Source: Streptomyces sp. RerS4
GTDB taxonomy: Bacteria > Actinomycetota > Actinomycetes > Streptomycetales > Streptomycetaceae
Direction of reading: 5' to 3'
Assembly (NCBI RefSeq): GCF_023515955.1
Contig: NZ_CP097322.1
Span: 1,240,001-1,304,000 of the forward strand
Length of the DNA stretch: 64,000 bases
The notes beneath the pieces are model-generated. The model ran no database searches, was not told the DNA's origin, and saw only the letters and a program-made list of their open reading frames with translations. Shown one piece after another: positions 17,454 through 26,749 of the stretch. The position numbers were made by a program, and so were the translations under genes. The first letter of the stretch is position 1. Each line of letters opens with the position of its first letter.

Positions 17454-18743
17454 ATGGACCTGCTGAACACCCTGGTGGAAAAGGGACTGCGGCGCGAGCT
17501 GCCGACCCGTGAAGAGGCACTCGCCGTGCTGGCGACCTCTGACGACGAACTGCTCGACGTGGTGGCCGCGGCCGGCAAGGTGCGCCGCCAGTGGTTCGGG
17601 CGTCGCGTCAAGCTGAACTACCTGGTCAACCTCAAGTCGGGGCTGTGCCCCGAGGACTGCTCGTACTGCTCCCAGCGTCTGGGATCCAAGGCCGAGATCC
17701 TGAAGTACACGTGGCTGAAGCCGGAGGAGGCCTCCCAGGCCGCCGCGGCCGGCGTCGCCGGCGGCGCCAAGCGGGTCTGTCTGGTGGCGAGCGGACGCGG
17801 TCCGACGGACCGGGACGTGGACCGCGTCGGCAAGACGATCGCGGCCATCAAGGAGCAGAACGAGGGCGTCGAGGTATGCGCCTGCCTGGGTCTGCTCTCC
17901 GACGGTCAGGCCGAGAAGCTCCGCGACGCGGGTGCGGATGCCTACAACCACAACCTCAACACGTCCGAGGCCACGTACGGCTCGATCACCAAGACGCACA
18001 CCTACGCGGACCGTGTCGATACGGTGCAGAAGGCGCACGCCGCCGGTCTGTCGGCCTGCTCGGGCCTGATCGCCGGCATGGGCGAGAGCGACGAGGACCT
18101 GGTCGACGTCGTCTACTCGCTGCGCGAGCTGGACCCCGACTCGGTGCCCGTCAACTTCCTCATCCCCTTCGAGGGCACGCCGCTCGCCAAGGAGTGGAAC
18201 CTCACCCCGCAGCGCGCCCTGCGGATCCTCGCGATGGTCCGCTTCGTCTGCCCCGACGTCGAGGTCCGCCTCGCGGGCGGCCGCGAGGTGCACCTGCGCT
18301 CGATGCAGCCGCTGGCCCTGCACCTGGTCAACTCGATCTTCCTCGGTGACTACCTCACCAGCGAGGGCCAGGCCGGTCAGGCCGACCTCGACATGATCGC
18401 GGACGCCGGTTTCGAGGTGGAGGGCGCCGGTACGTCGACCCTGCCCGCGCACCGCTCCGACGTCGCGGCCGCCGCTCCGGCGGGCGGCATGTGCGGTTCG
18501 GCGGCGCCCGCCGAGGGTGCCTCGGGCGGCGGATGCGGTTCGGCGTGCGGCGGCTGCTCCGGGCACGGTGAGGCGCCGGCCGCCGAGCGGACCCCGGTCG
18601 CGGCGGCGGCTGCGACCCCGGGCGCGGCTGCGACGCCGGCTGCGGCCTCGGCTCCGGCTCAGGCCGAGGCCGGCGAGGTGCGCTCCGACCTGGTGGCCGT
18701 ACGTCGCCGCGGCGCGGGAACGGACATCGCCCCGAATGCCTGA
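17454..18743 (+). CDS. bioB: Biotin synthase with Cys-rich C-terminal extension
   Basis: Radical-SAM enzyme inserting sulfur into dethiobiotin to make biotin. The 429-residue protein has the SAM cluster motif CPEDCSYC (Cys65, 69, 72), the VCLVASGRG and YNHNLNTS blocks and Arg-containing VRLAGGRE for the second cluster. The catalytic core ends near residue 335. A low-complexity tail of about 95 residues follows, with four Cys at 347, 361, 365 and 368 ([12 protein letters not shown]) and then an Ala/Pro stretch. E. coli BioB has 346 residues. The ATG at 17454 follows AGGATCGG. It overlaps bioA by 8 nt. Confidence 0.94.
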   Translation: MDLLNTLVEKGLRRELPTREEALAVLATSDDELLDVVAAAGKVRRQWFGRRVKLNYLVNLKSGLCPEDCSYCSQRLGSKAEILKYTWLKPEEASQAAAAGVAGGAKRVCLVASGRGPTDRDVDRVGKTIAAIKEQNEGVEVCACLGLLSDGQAEKLRDAGADAYNHNLNTSEATYGSITKTHTYADRVDTVQKAHAAGLSACSGLIAGMGESDEDLVDVVYSLRELDPDSVPVNFLIPFEGTPLAKEWNLTPQRALRILAMVRFVCPDVEVRLAGGREVHLRSMQPLALHLVNSIFLGDYLTSEGQAGQADLDMIADAGFEVEGAGTSTLPAHRSDVAAAAPAGGMCGSAAPAEGASGGGCGSACGGCSGHGEAPAAERTPVAAAAATPGAAATPAAASAPAQAEAGEVRSDLVAVRRRGAGTDIAPNA

Positions 18744-20070
18744 TCAGTCCGCCCTGCACGACCCGCTCGACCGGGCGTCGGACACCGCCGAACTCCTCGA
18801 CCTGGACCGGCGGCACGTCTGGCACCCGTACGGCCCGATGCCCGGACGGCAGGAGAACCTCGTGGTCTCCTCCGCCTCGGGCGTGCGGCTGCGGCTCGCC
18901 GCGCCCGCCCAGGGGCGGGAGGAGCTCATCGACGGCATGTCCTCCTGGTGGTCGGCCATCCACGGCTACAACCACCCGGTGCTCAACGAGGCGGCGACCG
19001 CGCAGCTCGGCCGGATGTCCCACGTGATGTTCGGCGGGCTCACGCACGAGCCCGCCGTCCGGCTCGCGGCCCGGCTCGTCGAGATCACCCCGGCCGGGCT
19101 GGAGCACGTGTTCCTGTCCGACTCGGGGTCGGTGTCCGTCGAAGTCGCCGTCAAGATGTGCCTGCAGTACTGGCGTTCGCTGGGGCGGACCGGCAAGACC
19201 CGGCTGCTGACCTGGCGCGGCGGCTATCACGGTGACACCTGGCAGCCGATGGCCGTCTGCGACCCCGAGGGTGGCATGCACGAGCTGTGGCAGGGCCACC
19301 TGCCCCGGCAGGTCTTCGCGGACGCCCCGCCCGGCGACTTCGACACCCCGCTCGACCCGGCGTACGTCGACCACCTGCGCTCCCTCATCGCGGCGCACGC
19401 CGACGAGCTGGCCGCCGTCATCGTGGAGCCGGTGGTGCAGGGCGCGGGCGGCATGCGCTTCCACAACCCGGGCTACCTGCGGGTGCTGCGCGAGCTGTGC
19501 GACGAGTACGGGGTCCTGTTGATCCTGGACGAGATCGCCACCGGCTTCGGGCGGACCGGCGCGCTGTTCGCCGCCGACCACGCGGGCATCACCCCGGACG
19601 TGATGTGCCTGGGCAAGTCCCTGACCGGCGGCTACCTCTCCCTCGCCGCCACCGTGTGCACGGAGCGGGTCGCCGACGGGATCTCGCGGGGCGAGGTGCC
19701 GGTGCTCGCGCACGGGCCGACGTTCATGGGCAACCCGCTCGCCACGGCGGTGGCCCTCGCCTCCGTCGACCTGCTGCTCGACCAGGACTGGGCGGGCGAG
19801 GTCAAGCGGATCGAAGCGGGCCTGCGCGAGGGCCTCGCGGCGGCCTCGGCGCTGCCGGGGGTGCGGGAGGTACGGGTGCGCGGCGCGATCGGCGTCGTCC
19901 AGCTGGATCACCCCGTCGATGTGTGGGCGGCGACCCGGGCGGCGGTCCGGGAGGGCGTGTGGGTGCGCCCGTTCCGCGACCTGATCTACACCATGCCGCC
20001 GTTCGTCACGTCGGACGCCGAGGTGGCCCGTATCTGCCGGGCGGTCGTCGCCGCGGCCGGGGAGGGCTGA
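18736..20070 (+). CDS. bioA: Adenosylmethionine-8-amino-7-oxononanoate aminotransferase
   Basis: Converts KAPA to DAPA using S-adenosylmethionine as amino donor. The 444-residue class III aminotransferase begins near [12 protein letters not shown], shows [23 protein letters not shown], the PLP Asp in [14 protein letters not shown] and the Schiff-base Lys in [10 protein letters not shown]. The Trp-Trp and Tyr contacts for SAM-type substrates are in place. It starts inside the end of bioB (8-nt overlap) and ends 1 bp before bioD, so bioB-A-D are one translationally coupled operon. Confidence 0.96.
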   Translation: MPDQSALHDPLDRASDTAELLDLDRRHVWHPYGPMPGRQENLVVSSASGVRLRLAAPAQGREELIDGMSSWWSAIHGYNHPVLNEAATAQLGRMSHVMFGGLTHEPAVRLAARLVEITPAGLEHVFLSDSGSVSVEVAVKMCLQYWRSLGRTGKTRLLTWRGGYHGDTWQPMAVCDPEGGMHELWQGHLPRQVFADAPPGDFDTPLDPAYVDHLRSLIAAHADELAAVIVEPVVQGAGGMRFHNPGYLRVLRELCDEYGVLLILDEIATGFGRTGALFAADHAGITPDVMCLGKSLTGGYLSLAATVCTERVADGISRGEVPVLAHGPTFMGNPLATAVALASVDLLLDQDWAGEVKRIEAGLREGLAAASALPGVREVRVRGAIGVVQLDHPVDVWAATRAAVREGVWVRPFRDLIYTMPPFVTSDAEVARICRAVVAAAGEG

Positions 20071-20071
20071 C

Positions 20072-20791
20072 ATGTCCGTGATCGTCGTGTCCGGTACGGG
20101 CACCGAGATCGGCAAGACCGTCGTCACCTCGGCGATCGCGGCCGCGGCCGTGGCCGCCGGGCGAACGGTTGCGGTGCTCAAGCCGGCGCAGACGGGCGTG
20201 GGGCCGGAGGAGCCCGGGGACGCCGCCGAGGTCGTACGCCTCGCCGGCGCGTCCGTGACCGCGGTCGAACTGGCCCGCTACCCCGAGCCGCTGGCCCCGG
20301 ACACCGCCGCGCGGCGCTCCGGGCTGGCGACGCTCGCCCCGGCCGAGATCGCGGAGGCGGCCTCGCGGCTGGCCGCCGCGCACGACCTGGTGCTCGTGGA
20401 GGGCGCGGGCGGGCTGCTCGTCCGCTTCGACGAAGCGGGCCACACCCTGGCGGACGCGGCGCGGCTGCTGTCGGCCCCGGTGCTGGTGGTGGCCGCGGCC
20501 GGGCTGGGCACGCTGAACACCACCGCCCTGACGACGGAGGCCCTGCGGGCCCGTGCCCTGAGCCCGCTCGGAGTGGTCGTCGGCAGCTGGCCCGATGCGC
20601 CCGATCTGGCGTCCCGCTGCAACCTCGCCGACCTCCCCGAGGTGTCGGGAACGTCTCTCCTGGGCGCCGTCCCCCAGGGCGCCGGCTCCCTGTCCCCCAC
20701 CGCCTTCCGCACCACCGCCCCCACCTGGCTCGCCCCGCCCCTGCACGGAACCTGGTCGGCGGATTCCTTCCTGAAGTCCTGGCCCGCCTGA
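20072..20791 (+). CDS. bioD: Dethiobiotin synthetase
   Basis: ATP-dependent carboxylase closing the ureido ring of dethiobiotin from DAPA and CO2. The 239-residue protein opens with the P-loop SGTGTEIGKTVVTSAI, has the substrate Lys in LKPAQTG, and EGAGGLLVRF. The ATG at 20072 is 1 bp after the bioA stop. It is the last gene of bioBAD; bioF is divergent. No bioC, bioH or bioI is in the window, so the pimeloyl precursor is supplied elsewhere. Confidence 0.95.
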   Translation: MSVIVVSGTGTEIGKTVVTSAIAAAAVAAGRTVAVLKPAQTGVGPEEPGDAAEVVRLAGASVTAVELARYPEPLAPDTAARRSGLATLAPAEIAEAASRLAAAHDLVLVEGAGGLLVRFDEAGHTLADAARLLSAPVLVVAAAGLGTLNTTALTTEALRARALSPLGVVVGSWPDAPDLASRCNLADLPEVSGTSLLGAVPQGAGSLSPTAFRTTAPTWLAPPLHGTWSADSFLKSWPA

Positions 20792-21120
20792 CGGAGCCCG
20801 ACGCCCCCGGCCGCGCGGCGCCGGACCGGCGCAGCCGGCTCGGTGTCGCCGGTTCGGTGTCGCCGGCTCGGTGTCGCCGGCTCGGCGGCTGCCCCCGGCC
20901 TGCTTCACGCGGCGGCCCCGCCGCGGTGGCAGTACGCCGCCTCGGGCCCCGGCGGCCGGGGCCCGTGGCGTGGCGTGGGTCGGCTCCGGTGTCGGGGCGG
21001 CGGGTGGGGCCGGCGGGGGTCCGCGCGGAGTGGGCGGTTTCGGGGTGGGGTCGGGCGGGGAAGGGCCGGGCAGGGCACGCCTGTCCGTGTCAGCCCCCGA
21101 CCCGCGCCCGGAGGCCCGCC
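20792..21120. other. Non-coding region after bioD
   Basis: No credible gene is seen here. The stretch is extremely GC-rich and holds a 14-bp tandem repeat (20835-20890). Several overlapping open frames exist in all directions but are repetitive and Arg/Gly/Pro-rich, so they look like composition artefacts. The end of this stretch must hold the promoter and ribosome-binding site of the methyltransferase. Confidence 0.5.
20835..20887. repeat. 14-bp tandem repeat, about 3.8 copies
   Basis: The unit CCGGCTCGGTGTCG repeats at 20835-20848, 20849-20862 (one C to T change), 20863-20876 and a partial copy from 20877 (CCGGCTCGGCG). It lies about 45 bp after the bioD stop. Function unknown; slippage-prone, so a candidate strain-typing locus. 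Confidence 0.85.
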
Positions 21121-21780
21121 ATGCCGGCAGCTCCCCCCGACCCGGTCCACCACCCGTGCTTCGCCCGCTTCTACGCCCGCGCCAGCGCCGCCGCCGAGAC
21201 GCACGCCGGGATGGCCTCGCTGCGCCGGGAGCTGCTGCGCGGCGTCTCCGGCCGGGTCATCGAGGTCGGCGCGGGCAACGGCCTGAACTTCGCGCACTAC
21301 CCCCGCGCCGTGTCCGAGGTCGTCGCCATCGAGCCGGAGCGCACCCTGCGCCGCCTCGCCACGACCGCCGCGCTGCACGCCGAGGTGCCGGTGGACCTCG
21401 TACCGGGTGTGGCCGAGGCGCTCCCCGTCAAGAGCGAGGCCTTCGACGTGGCGGTGGCCTCCCTGGTGCTGTGCACCGTACGGAACCTGCCGCGCGCCCT
21501 CTCCGAGCTGCACCGGGTACTCCGCCCCGACGCCGAGCTGCGGTTCCTGGAGCACGGGCTCGCCCCCGGCCCCGGCATGGCCGCCGTGCAGCGCGCCCTG
21601 GACCGGACGATCTGGCCCCGCCTCTTCGGGGGCTGCCACACCGCCCGCGACCCCCTCGCCTCGATCGAGGCGGCGGGATTCCGGATCGTGTCGCAGCGCG
21701 CGTTCCGCCTCCCGGAGCGCGGCCCGGCGCTGCCCACGTCGTACTGCGTGATCGGCTCGGCCCGCCGCTCCGCCGACTAG
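21121..21780 (+). CDS. Class I SAM-dependent methyltransferase
   Basis: A 219-residue methyltransferase. Motif I is VIEVGAGNGLNF (about residue 43), motif II acid is in VVAIEPERTLRR, and the LVLCTVRNLPRALSELHRVLRPDAELRFLEHG stretch covers motifs III-IV, as in UbiE/MenG-like and phosphatidylethanolamine-methylase-like enzymes (pieces: ALSELHRVLRP, RFLEHG). The start ATG 21121 places the fold correctly; longer in-frame openings upstream are repetitive. Substrate unknown. It stands alone between bioD and the CBS-domain genes. Confidence 0.85.
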   Translation: MPAAPPDPVHHPCFARFYARASAAAETHAGMASLRRELLRGVSGRVIEVGAGNGLNFAHYPRAVSEVVAIEPERTLRRLATTAALHAEVPVDLVPGVAEALPVKSEAFDVAVASLVLCTVRNLPRALSELHRVLRPDAELRFLEHGLAPGPGMAAVQRALDRTIWPRLFGGCHTARDPLASIEAAGFRIVSQRAFRLPERGPALPTSYCVIGSARRSAD

Positions 21781-22023
21781 GTCGTGTCGGGCAGAGCCGC
21801 AGGCGGCAGCAGTTCGACCAAAAGGATGATCCGCTCCCTTTGCTGTTCCTTTACCATGGGTGCAGCGGGCACCTCCCGCACTCGCACTCCCCCCGCGACT
21901 CCCTTCCGACGAAAGGTGTGAGCGTCCGCCCATGGGCGAGCCTCCCAGTCCCCGACCCGCCCGCACGCGACATCGCGCGCTCCCCCTCCTCCTGGCTGAT
22001 CATGGGACGGAGGTGAACGACCG

Positions 22024-23373
22024 ATGACCGAAGTGCTCCTACTCGTCGTGGCGCTGCTGCTCTGCCTTGCCTGTGGCGCCTTCGTCGCGGCCGAGTTCTC
22101 GTTGACGACCGTCGAGCGCGCCGAGCTGGAGAAGGCCGTCGAGCGCGGTGAGCGCGGCGCGGACAGCGCCCTGACCGCCGTACGCAGCCTCACCTTCCAG
22201 CTGTCCGGCGCCCAGCTCGGCATCACCGTGACCGGCCTGGTCATCGGCATGATCTCCAAGCCGTCCATCGCCGCCCTGCTCAAGGGCCCCTTCGAGGCCA
22301 TCGGGCTCTCCTCCTCCGTCGCTTCCTCCACCGCCCTGGTGCTCGGCACCGTCCTGTCGACCGTCGCCCTGATGGTCGTCGGTGAACTGGTCCCGAAGAA
22401 CTGGGCGATCTCGTCGCCGCTGGCCGTCGCCAAGCGGGTGGCCACGACGCAGCGCCTGTTCAGCCTGGCCTTCAAGCCCCTGATCACCCATCTCAACACC
22501 ACCGCCAACCACCTGGTCCGACGCCTGGGTCTGGAGCCGGCCGAGGAGCTGGCCTCCGCGCGCACCCCGCAGGAGCTGGTCGCCCTGGCCCGGCACTCCG
22601 CGAAGGCGGGTGCCCTGGAGAAGGACACCGCCGAGCTGTTCGTGCGGACCCTGAACCTGGCCGACCTGACCGCGGAGAACGTGATGACCCCCCGCGTGCA
22701 GGTCACCGCCCTCGACGTGCAGACCACCGCCGAGGACGTGGCCAACGCGACCATGGCCACCGGCCTGTCGCGCTTCCCCGTCTACCGGGGCAGCCTCGAC
22801 ACCGTCGTCGGCACCGTCCACATCAAGGACGTGCTCGCCCTGCCCGCCGAGGAGCGCCGCCACCATCCCGTCTCGCAGCTGTTGCGCCCACCGCTGCTCG
22901 TACCCGAGTCGCTGACCGTGGACCGGCTGCTGGACCGGCTCTCCGGCAAGCAGACGATGGCCGTCGTGATCGACGAGTACGGTGGCACGGCCGGTGTGGC
23001 CACGCTGGAGGACATCGTCGAGGAGGTCGTCGGCGAGGTCCGCGACGAGCACGACCCGCACGAGACGTCCGACCTGGCCCCGGCCGGTACGGACGGCTCC
23101 GGGCGCCGGCTCTACTCCGCCGACGGCGCCGCCCGCACCGACCAGCTCCGGCACATCGGACTGCGGGTGCCGGACGGGCCGTACGAGACCCTGGCGGGGC
23201 TGATAGCGACCGAGCTGGGCCGCATTCCCGAGGTGGGTGACAGCCTGGAACTGGACGGTTGGCGCCTGGACGTGGTGGACGCGGGTGGGCGCCGGGCGGC
23301 GCGGGTGCTGTTGCACATGCCGGCCGAGCCCGCCGACGGCGAGGGCTCCCCGGGGACGGAGGGGGTCCGATGA
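22024..23373 (+). CDS. CNNM/CorC-type membrane protein with CBS pair (HlyC/CorC family)
   Basis: A 449-residue protein with an N-terminal DUF21 (CNNM) membrane domain of about 190 residues (LLLCLACGAFVAAEFSLTTV, GELVPKNWA), a cytosolic CBS pair (NVMTPRVQV, SRFPVYRG, VIDEYGGTAGVATLEDIVEE) and a C-terminal CorC_HlyC domain. Family members are linked to Mg2+/Co2+ efflux; the old name hemolysin is misleading. ATG 22024 follows GGAGGTGAACG. It overlaps a second CNNM gene by ATGA, so the two probably form a heteromeric or paired transporter. Confidence 0.92.
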   Translation: MTEVLLLVVALLLCLACGAFVAAEFSLTTVERAELEKAVERGERGADSALTAVRSLTFQLSGAQLGITVTGLVIGMISKPSIAALLKGPFEAIGLSSSVASSTALVLGTVLSTVALMVVGELVPKNWAISSPLAVAKRVATTQRLFSLAFKPLITHLNTTANHLVRRLGLEPAEELASARTPQELVALARHSAKAGALEKDTAELFVRTLNLADLTAENVMTPRVQVTALDVQTTAEDVANATMATGLSRFPVYRGSLDTVVGTVHIKDVLALPAEERRHHPVSQLLRPPLLVPESLTVDRLLDRLSGKQTMAVVIDEYGGTAGVATLEDIVEEVVGEVRDEHDPHETSDLAPAGTDGSGRRLYSADGAARTDQLRHIGLRVPDGPYETLAGLIATELGRIPEVGDSLELDGWRLDVVDAGGRRAARVLLHMPAEPADGEGSPGTEGVR

Positions 23374-24389
23374 CCGCGATCCAGTTGCTGATCGGTCTGG
23401 CGACGCTCGTCGTCAACGCGTTCTTCGTGGGCGCCGAGTTCGCCCTGATCTCCGTGCGGCGCAGCCAGATCGAACCGCACGCCGAGCACGGCGATCGCCG
23501 GGCGCGCGCGGTGTTGTGGGGCCTGGAGCACGTGTCGGCCATGATGGCCGCCGCGCAGTTGGGCATCACCCTGTGCACGCTGGTGCTGGGCGTGGTCGCC
23601 GAGCCGGCGATCGCCCATCTGCTGACGCCGCTGCTCGGCGCGGTCGGGGTGCCGTCCGCCCTGACGCACGCGATCTCCTTCGCGGTCGCCCTGGCGCTGG
23701 CGACGTACCTGCACATGCTGTTCGGCGAGATGGTGCCGAAGAACGTGGCGCTCGCCGAGCCGGTGCGTACGGCGCTGCTGCTGGGACCGCCGCTGGTGGC
23801 GCTGACGCGGCCGCTGAAGCCGGTGATCTTCGCGATCAACGCCTTCGCCAACAGCCTGCTGCGGCTGCTGCGGGTGGAGGTGAAGGGCGAGGTCGCGGCG
23901 ACGTTCTCGGACGACGAGCTGGCCCGCATCGTCAAGGACTCCAGTGAAGCCGGGCTCATCGACGACCGCGCGAGCGAACGGCTGCACGACGCCCTGGAGC
24001 TGGGCCGGCGGCCGGTCACCGATGTGGTGCTGCCGTCGGAGCATGTGATTCAGGCCCGGGAGGGCATCACTCCCGCCGCCCTGGAGCGCCTGTCGGCCGA
24101 GACCGGGTACTCCCGCTTCCCGGTCGTCGACGCGCAGCACCGGATCCTGGGTTACCTGCACGTCAAGGACGCCCTGGACATCACCGAGCGGGACGAGCCC
24201 TTCCCGCTGTCCGCGCTGCGCGCGATCGCCCAGGTGCGGGCGGACACCCCGCTGGACGACGTGCTCACCGCCATGCGGCGCAGCCGTACGCACCTGGCGG
24301 CGGTCCTCGGGACGGACGGGGCCATGACGGGTCTGGTGACGATGGAGGACGTGCTGCGCGAGCTGTTCGGCCGCCCGTCGAACGCGTAG
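23370..24389 (+). CDS. Second CNNM/CBS-domain membrane protein
   Basis: A 339-residue paralogue of the preceding gene: DUF21 membrane domain (LVVNAFFVGAEFALISVRRS, GEMVPKNVALAEP) and CBS pair (DVVLPSEHV, SRFPVVD, GLVTMEDVLRELFG). It lacks the C-terminal CorC_HlyC domain and the full DEYGGTAG motif, so nucleotide control may reside mainly in the upstream partner. It starts at ATG 23370, which overlaps the upstream stop. The tandem long-plus-short arrangement is common in actinobacteria. Confidence 0.92.
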   Translation: MTAIQLLIGLATLVVNAFFVGAEFALISVRRSQIEPHAEHGDRRARAVLWGLEHVSAMMAAAQLGITLCTLVLGVVAEPAIAHLLTPLLGAVGVPSALTHAISFAVALALATYLHMLFGEMVPKNVALAEPVRTALLLGPPLVALTRPLKPVIFAINAFANSLLRLLRVEVKGEVAATFSDDELARIVKDSSEAGLIDDRASERLHDALELGRRPVTDVVLPSEHVIQAREGITPAALERLSAETGYSRFPVVDAQHRILGYLHVKDALDITERDEPFPLSALRAIAQVRADTPLDDVLTAMRRSRTHLAAVLGTDGAMTGLVTMEDVLRELFGRPSNA

Positions 24390-24436
24390 CCGGCTTCTTG
24401 CCCGCTCGTGGGTGCCCTGGCCCTGTGGGGCCGGGG

Positions 24437-24448
24437 TACCGCGCGGTA
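24437..24448. promoter_or_regulatory. Palindrome upstream of SGNH hydrolase
   Basis: TACCGCGCGGTA is a perfect 12-bp palindrome ending 13 bp before the ATG at 24462. It is close enough to act as an operator, or could form a small RNA hairpin near the start. No regulator is encoded next to it. Confidence 0.3.
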
Positions 24449-24461
24449 ACATCGCTCCGCC

Positions 24462-25244
24462 ATGGAAATGAATGCTTCCTACACCAGTCTCGTCGCGGTC
24501 GGCGACTCCTTCACCGAGGGGATGTCCGACCTGCTGCCGGACGGCTCGTACCGGGGCTGGGCCGATCTGCTGGCCGCCCGCCTCGCGGCGCGCGAGCCCG
24601 ACTTCCGCTACGCGAACCTCGCGGTCCGCGGGAAGCTGATCGGGCAGATCGCCACGGACCAGGCCCCTGTGGCGGCGGCGATGGGCGCCGACGTGGTGAC
24701 GCTGGTGGGCGGGCTGAACGACACCCTGCGTCCCAAGGTCGACATGGGGCGGGTGCGCGGCCACCTGGAGGAGGCCGTGGGCCTGCTCGCCCCCTCGTGC
24801 AAGCAGCTCGTGCTGATGCGCTCGCCGGCCCGCAACGGGCCGGTGATGGAACGTTTCCGGCCGCGCATGGAAGAGCTCTTCGCCTTGCTGGAGGAGCTCG
24901 CCTCCCGGCACGGCGCACTGCTGGTGGACCTCTACGGGGCTCCCGCCCTCGCCGACCCGCGCCTGTGGGACGTCGACCGGCTGCACCTGACCGCCGAGGG
25001 GCACCGCCGGGTCGCGGAGGCGGTCTGGCAGGCGCTGGGGCTGCCGGCGGAGGAAGACTGGCGGACGCCGCTGCCGCCCTCGGCGCCACCCGGGTGGGCG
25101 GCTCGCCGGACCGAGGACGTACGCTTCGCGCGCCGGCACCTGCTCCCGTGGATCGGCCGCCGCCTGACGGGCCGCTCCTCGGGCGACGGTCGTCCCTCGA
25201 AGCGTCCGGAGCTGCTGCCGTACGGGTCCTCGCCGCTCTCGTAG
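24462..25244 (+). CDS. SGNH/GDSL-family hydrolase
   Basis: A 260-residue esterase-like protein with no signal peptide. The catalytic Ser is in block I VAVGDSFTEG, block II Gly in NLAVRGKLI, block III Asn in VGGLNDTL, and the Asp/His pair in block V DVDRLHLTAEGH. The C-terminal 60 residues are basic and Pro-rich. SGNH enzymes act on acyl or acetyl esters; the substrate here is unknown. It starts at ATG 24462 and lies between the CNNM pair and purB on the same strand. Confidence 0.88.
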   Translation: MEMNASYTSLVAVGDSFTEGMSDLLPDGSYRGWADLLAARLAAREPDFRYANLAVRGKLIGQIATDQAPVAAAMGADVVTLVGGLNDTLRPKVDMGRVRGHLEEAVGLLAPSCKQLVLMRSPARNGPVMERFRPRMEELFALLEELASRHGALLVDLYGAPALADPRLWDVDRLHLTAEGHRRVAEAVWQALGLPAEEDWRTPLPPSAPPGWAARRTEDVRFARRHLLPWIGRRLTGRSSGDGRPSKRPELLPYGSSPLS

Positions 25245-25301
25245 CAACCCACAATCGAGGGCGGTGCCCCTACCTGCGTAAACACACAGCCGGGGCCCAA
25301 G

Positions 25302-25307
25302 TAGAAT
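25302..25307 (+). promoter_or_regulatory. -10 box giving a probably leaderless purB mRNA
   Basis: TAGAAT (25302-25307) is a near-ideal -10 element eight bases before the GTG start of purB at 25316. With usual spacing, transcription would start at or within two bases of the GTG. No Shine-Dalgarno is present in the short gap, which fits a leaderless message. Confidence 0.55.
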
Positions 25308-25315
25308 CACTCCAC

Positions 25316-26749
25316 GTGACAGCCAAGCCCCGCATCCCCAATGTCCTGGCCGGCCGCTACGCGTCTGCGGAGCTCGCCGTCCTGTGGTCCCCCGAGTACA
25401 AGGTGACGCTGGAGCGGCGGCTGTGGCTCGCCGTGCTGCGCGCCCAGAAGGACCTCGGCATCGAGGTCCCGGACGCCGCCCTCGCCGACTACGAGCGCGT
25501 CCTGGAGACGGTCGACCTCGCCTCCATCGCCGAGCGCGAGAAGGTCACCCGGCACGACGTGAAGGCCCGCATCGAGGAGTTCAACGCCCTCGCCGGCCAC
25601 GAGCACGTGCACAAGGGCATGACCTCGCGCGACCTCACCGAAAACGTCGAGCAGCTCCAGATCCGCCTTTCCCTGGAACTGGCCCGCGACCGCACGGTGG
25701 CCGTCCTGGCCCGTCTCGGCAAGCTGGCCGGTGAGCACGCCGAACTGGTCATGGCCGGCCGCTCCCACAACGTGGCCGCTCAGGCGACCACTCTGGGCAA
25801 GCGCTTCGCCACCGCGGCCGACGAGCTGCTGGTCGCCTACGACCGCCTGGAGAACCTCCTCGACCGCTACCCGCTGCGCGGCATCAAGGGCCCGGTGGGC
25901 ACCGCTCAGGACATGCTCGACCTGCTCGGCGGCGACGCCGCGAAGCTGGCCGACCTGGAGCAGCGCATCGCCGCCCACCTCGGCTTCTCGCAGGCCTTCA
26001 CCTCCGTCGGCCAGGTCTACCCCCGTTCGCTGGACTACGACGTGGTCACCGCCCTGGTGCAGCTGGCCGCCGCCCCGTCCTCGATCGCGAAGACGATCCG
26101 GCTGATGGCCGGCCACGAGCTGGTCACCGAGGGCTTCAAGCCCGGCCAGGTCGGCTCCTCCGCGATGCCGCACAAGATGAACACCCGCTCCTGCGAGCGC
26201 GTGAACGGCCTGATGGTCATCCTGCGCGGCTACGCCTCGATGACGGGCGAGCTCGCCGGCGACCAGTGGAACGAGGGCGACGTCTCCTGCTCCGTCGTCC
26301 GCCGTGTGGCCCTGCCCGACGCGTTCTTCGCCTTCGACGGCCTGCTGGAGACCTTCCTGACGGTCCTCGACGAGTTCGGCGCCTTCCCGGCCGTCGTGGC
26401 CCGCGAGCTGGACCGCTACCTGCCGTTCCTCGCCACCACCAAGGTGCTGATGGGCGCGGTGCGCGCCGGCGTGGGCCGCGAGGCCGCTCACGAGGTCATC
26501 AAGGAGCACGCGGTGGCCTCCGCTCTCGCGATGCGCGAGCAGGGCGCCGAACGCAACGAACTGCTGGACAAGCTGGCCGCCGACGAGCGCATGCCGCTGG
26601 ACCGTGCGCAGCTGGACGCCCTGATGGCCGACAAGCTGTCCTTCACGGGCGCGGCCGGCGACCAGGTGGCGACCGTGGTCGCGCGGATCGAGGCGATCGC
26701 CAAGGAACACCCGGAAGCCGCCGGGTACGCGCCGGGGTCGATCCTCTGA
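25316..26749 (+). CDS. purB: Adenylosuccinate lyase
   Basis: Cleaves adenylosuccinate to AMP and SAICAR to AICAR in purine synthesis, releasing fumarate. The 477-residue protein has the fumarase/aspartase-superfamily signature GSSAMPHKMN, the catalytic-Ser loop, KGMTSRDLTENVEQ and the AGRSHNVAAQATT His region. It is the long form common in actinobacteria. GTG 25316 is the sensible start: it lies directly after a TAGAAT -10 box and begins the conserved KPRIPNVLAGRYAS. It overlaps mug by 4 nt. Confidence 0.95.
   Translation: MTAKPRIPNVLAGRYASAELAVLWSPEYKVTLERRLWLAVLRAQKDLGIEVPDAALADYERVLETVDLASIAEREKVTRHDVKARIEEFNALAGHEHVHKGMTSRDLTENVEQLQIRLSLELARDRTVAVLARLGKLAGEHAELVMAGRSHNVAAQATTLGKRFATAADELLVAYDRLENLLDRYPLRGIKGPVGTAQDMLDLLGGDAAKLADLEQRIAAHLGFSQAFTSVGQVYPRSLDYDVVTALVQLAAAPSSIAKTIRLMAGHELVTEGFKPGQVGSSAMPHKMNTRSCERVNGLMVILRGYASMTGELAGDQWNEGDVSCSVVRRVALPDAFFAFDGLLETFLTVLDEFGAFPAVVARELDRYLPFLATTKVLMGAVRAGVGREAAHEVIKEHAVASALAMREQGAERNELLDKLAADERMPLDRAQLDALMADKLSFTGAAGDQVATVVARIEAIAKEHPEAAGYAPGSIL

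Noticed and set aside
21781..22023. Possible metal riboswitch before the CNNM pair
   Set aside because: No M-box or yybP-ykoY core motif could be recognised by eye; only weak hairpins.
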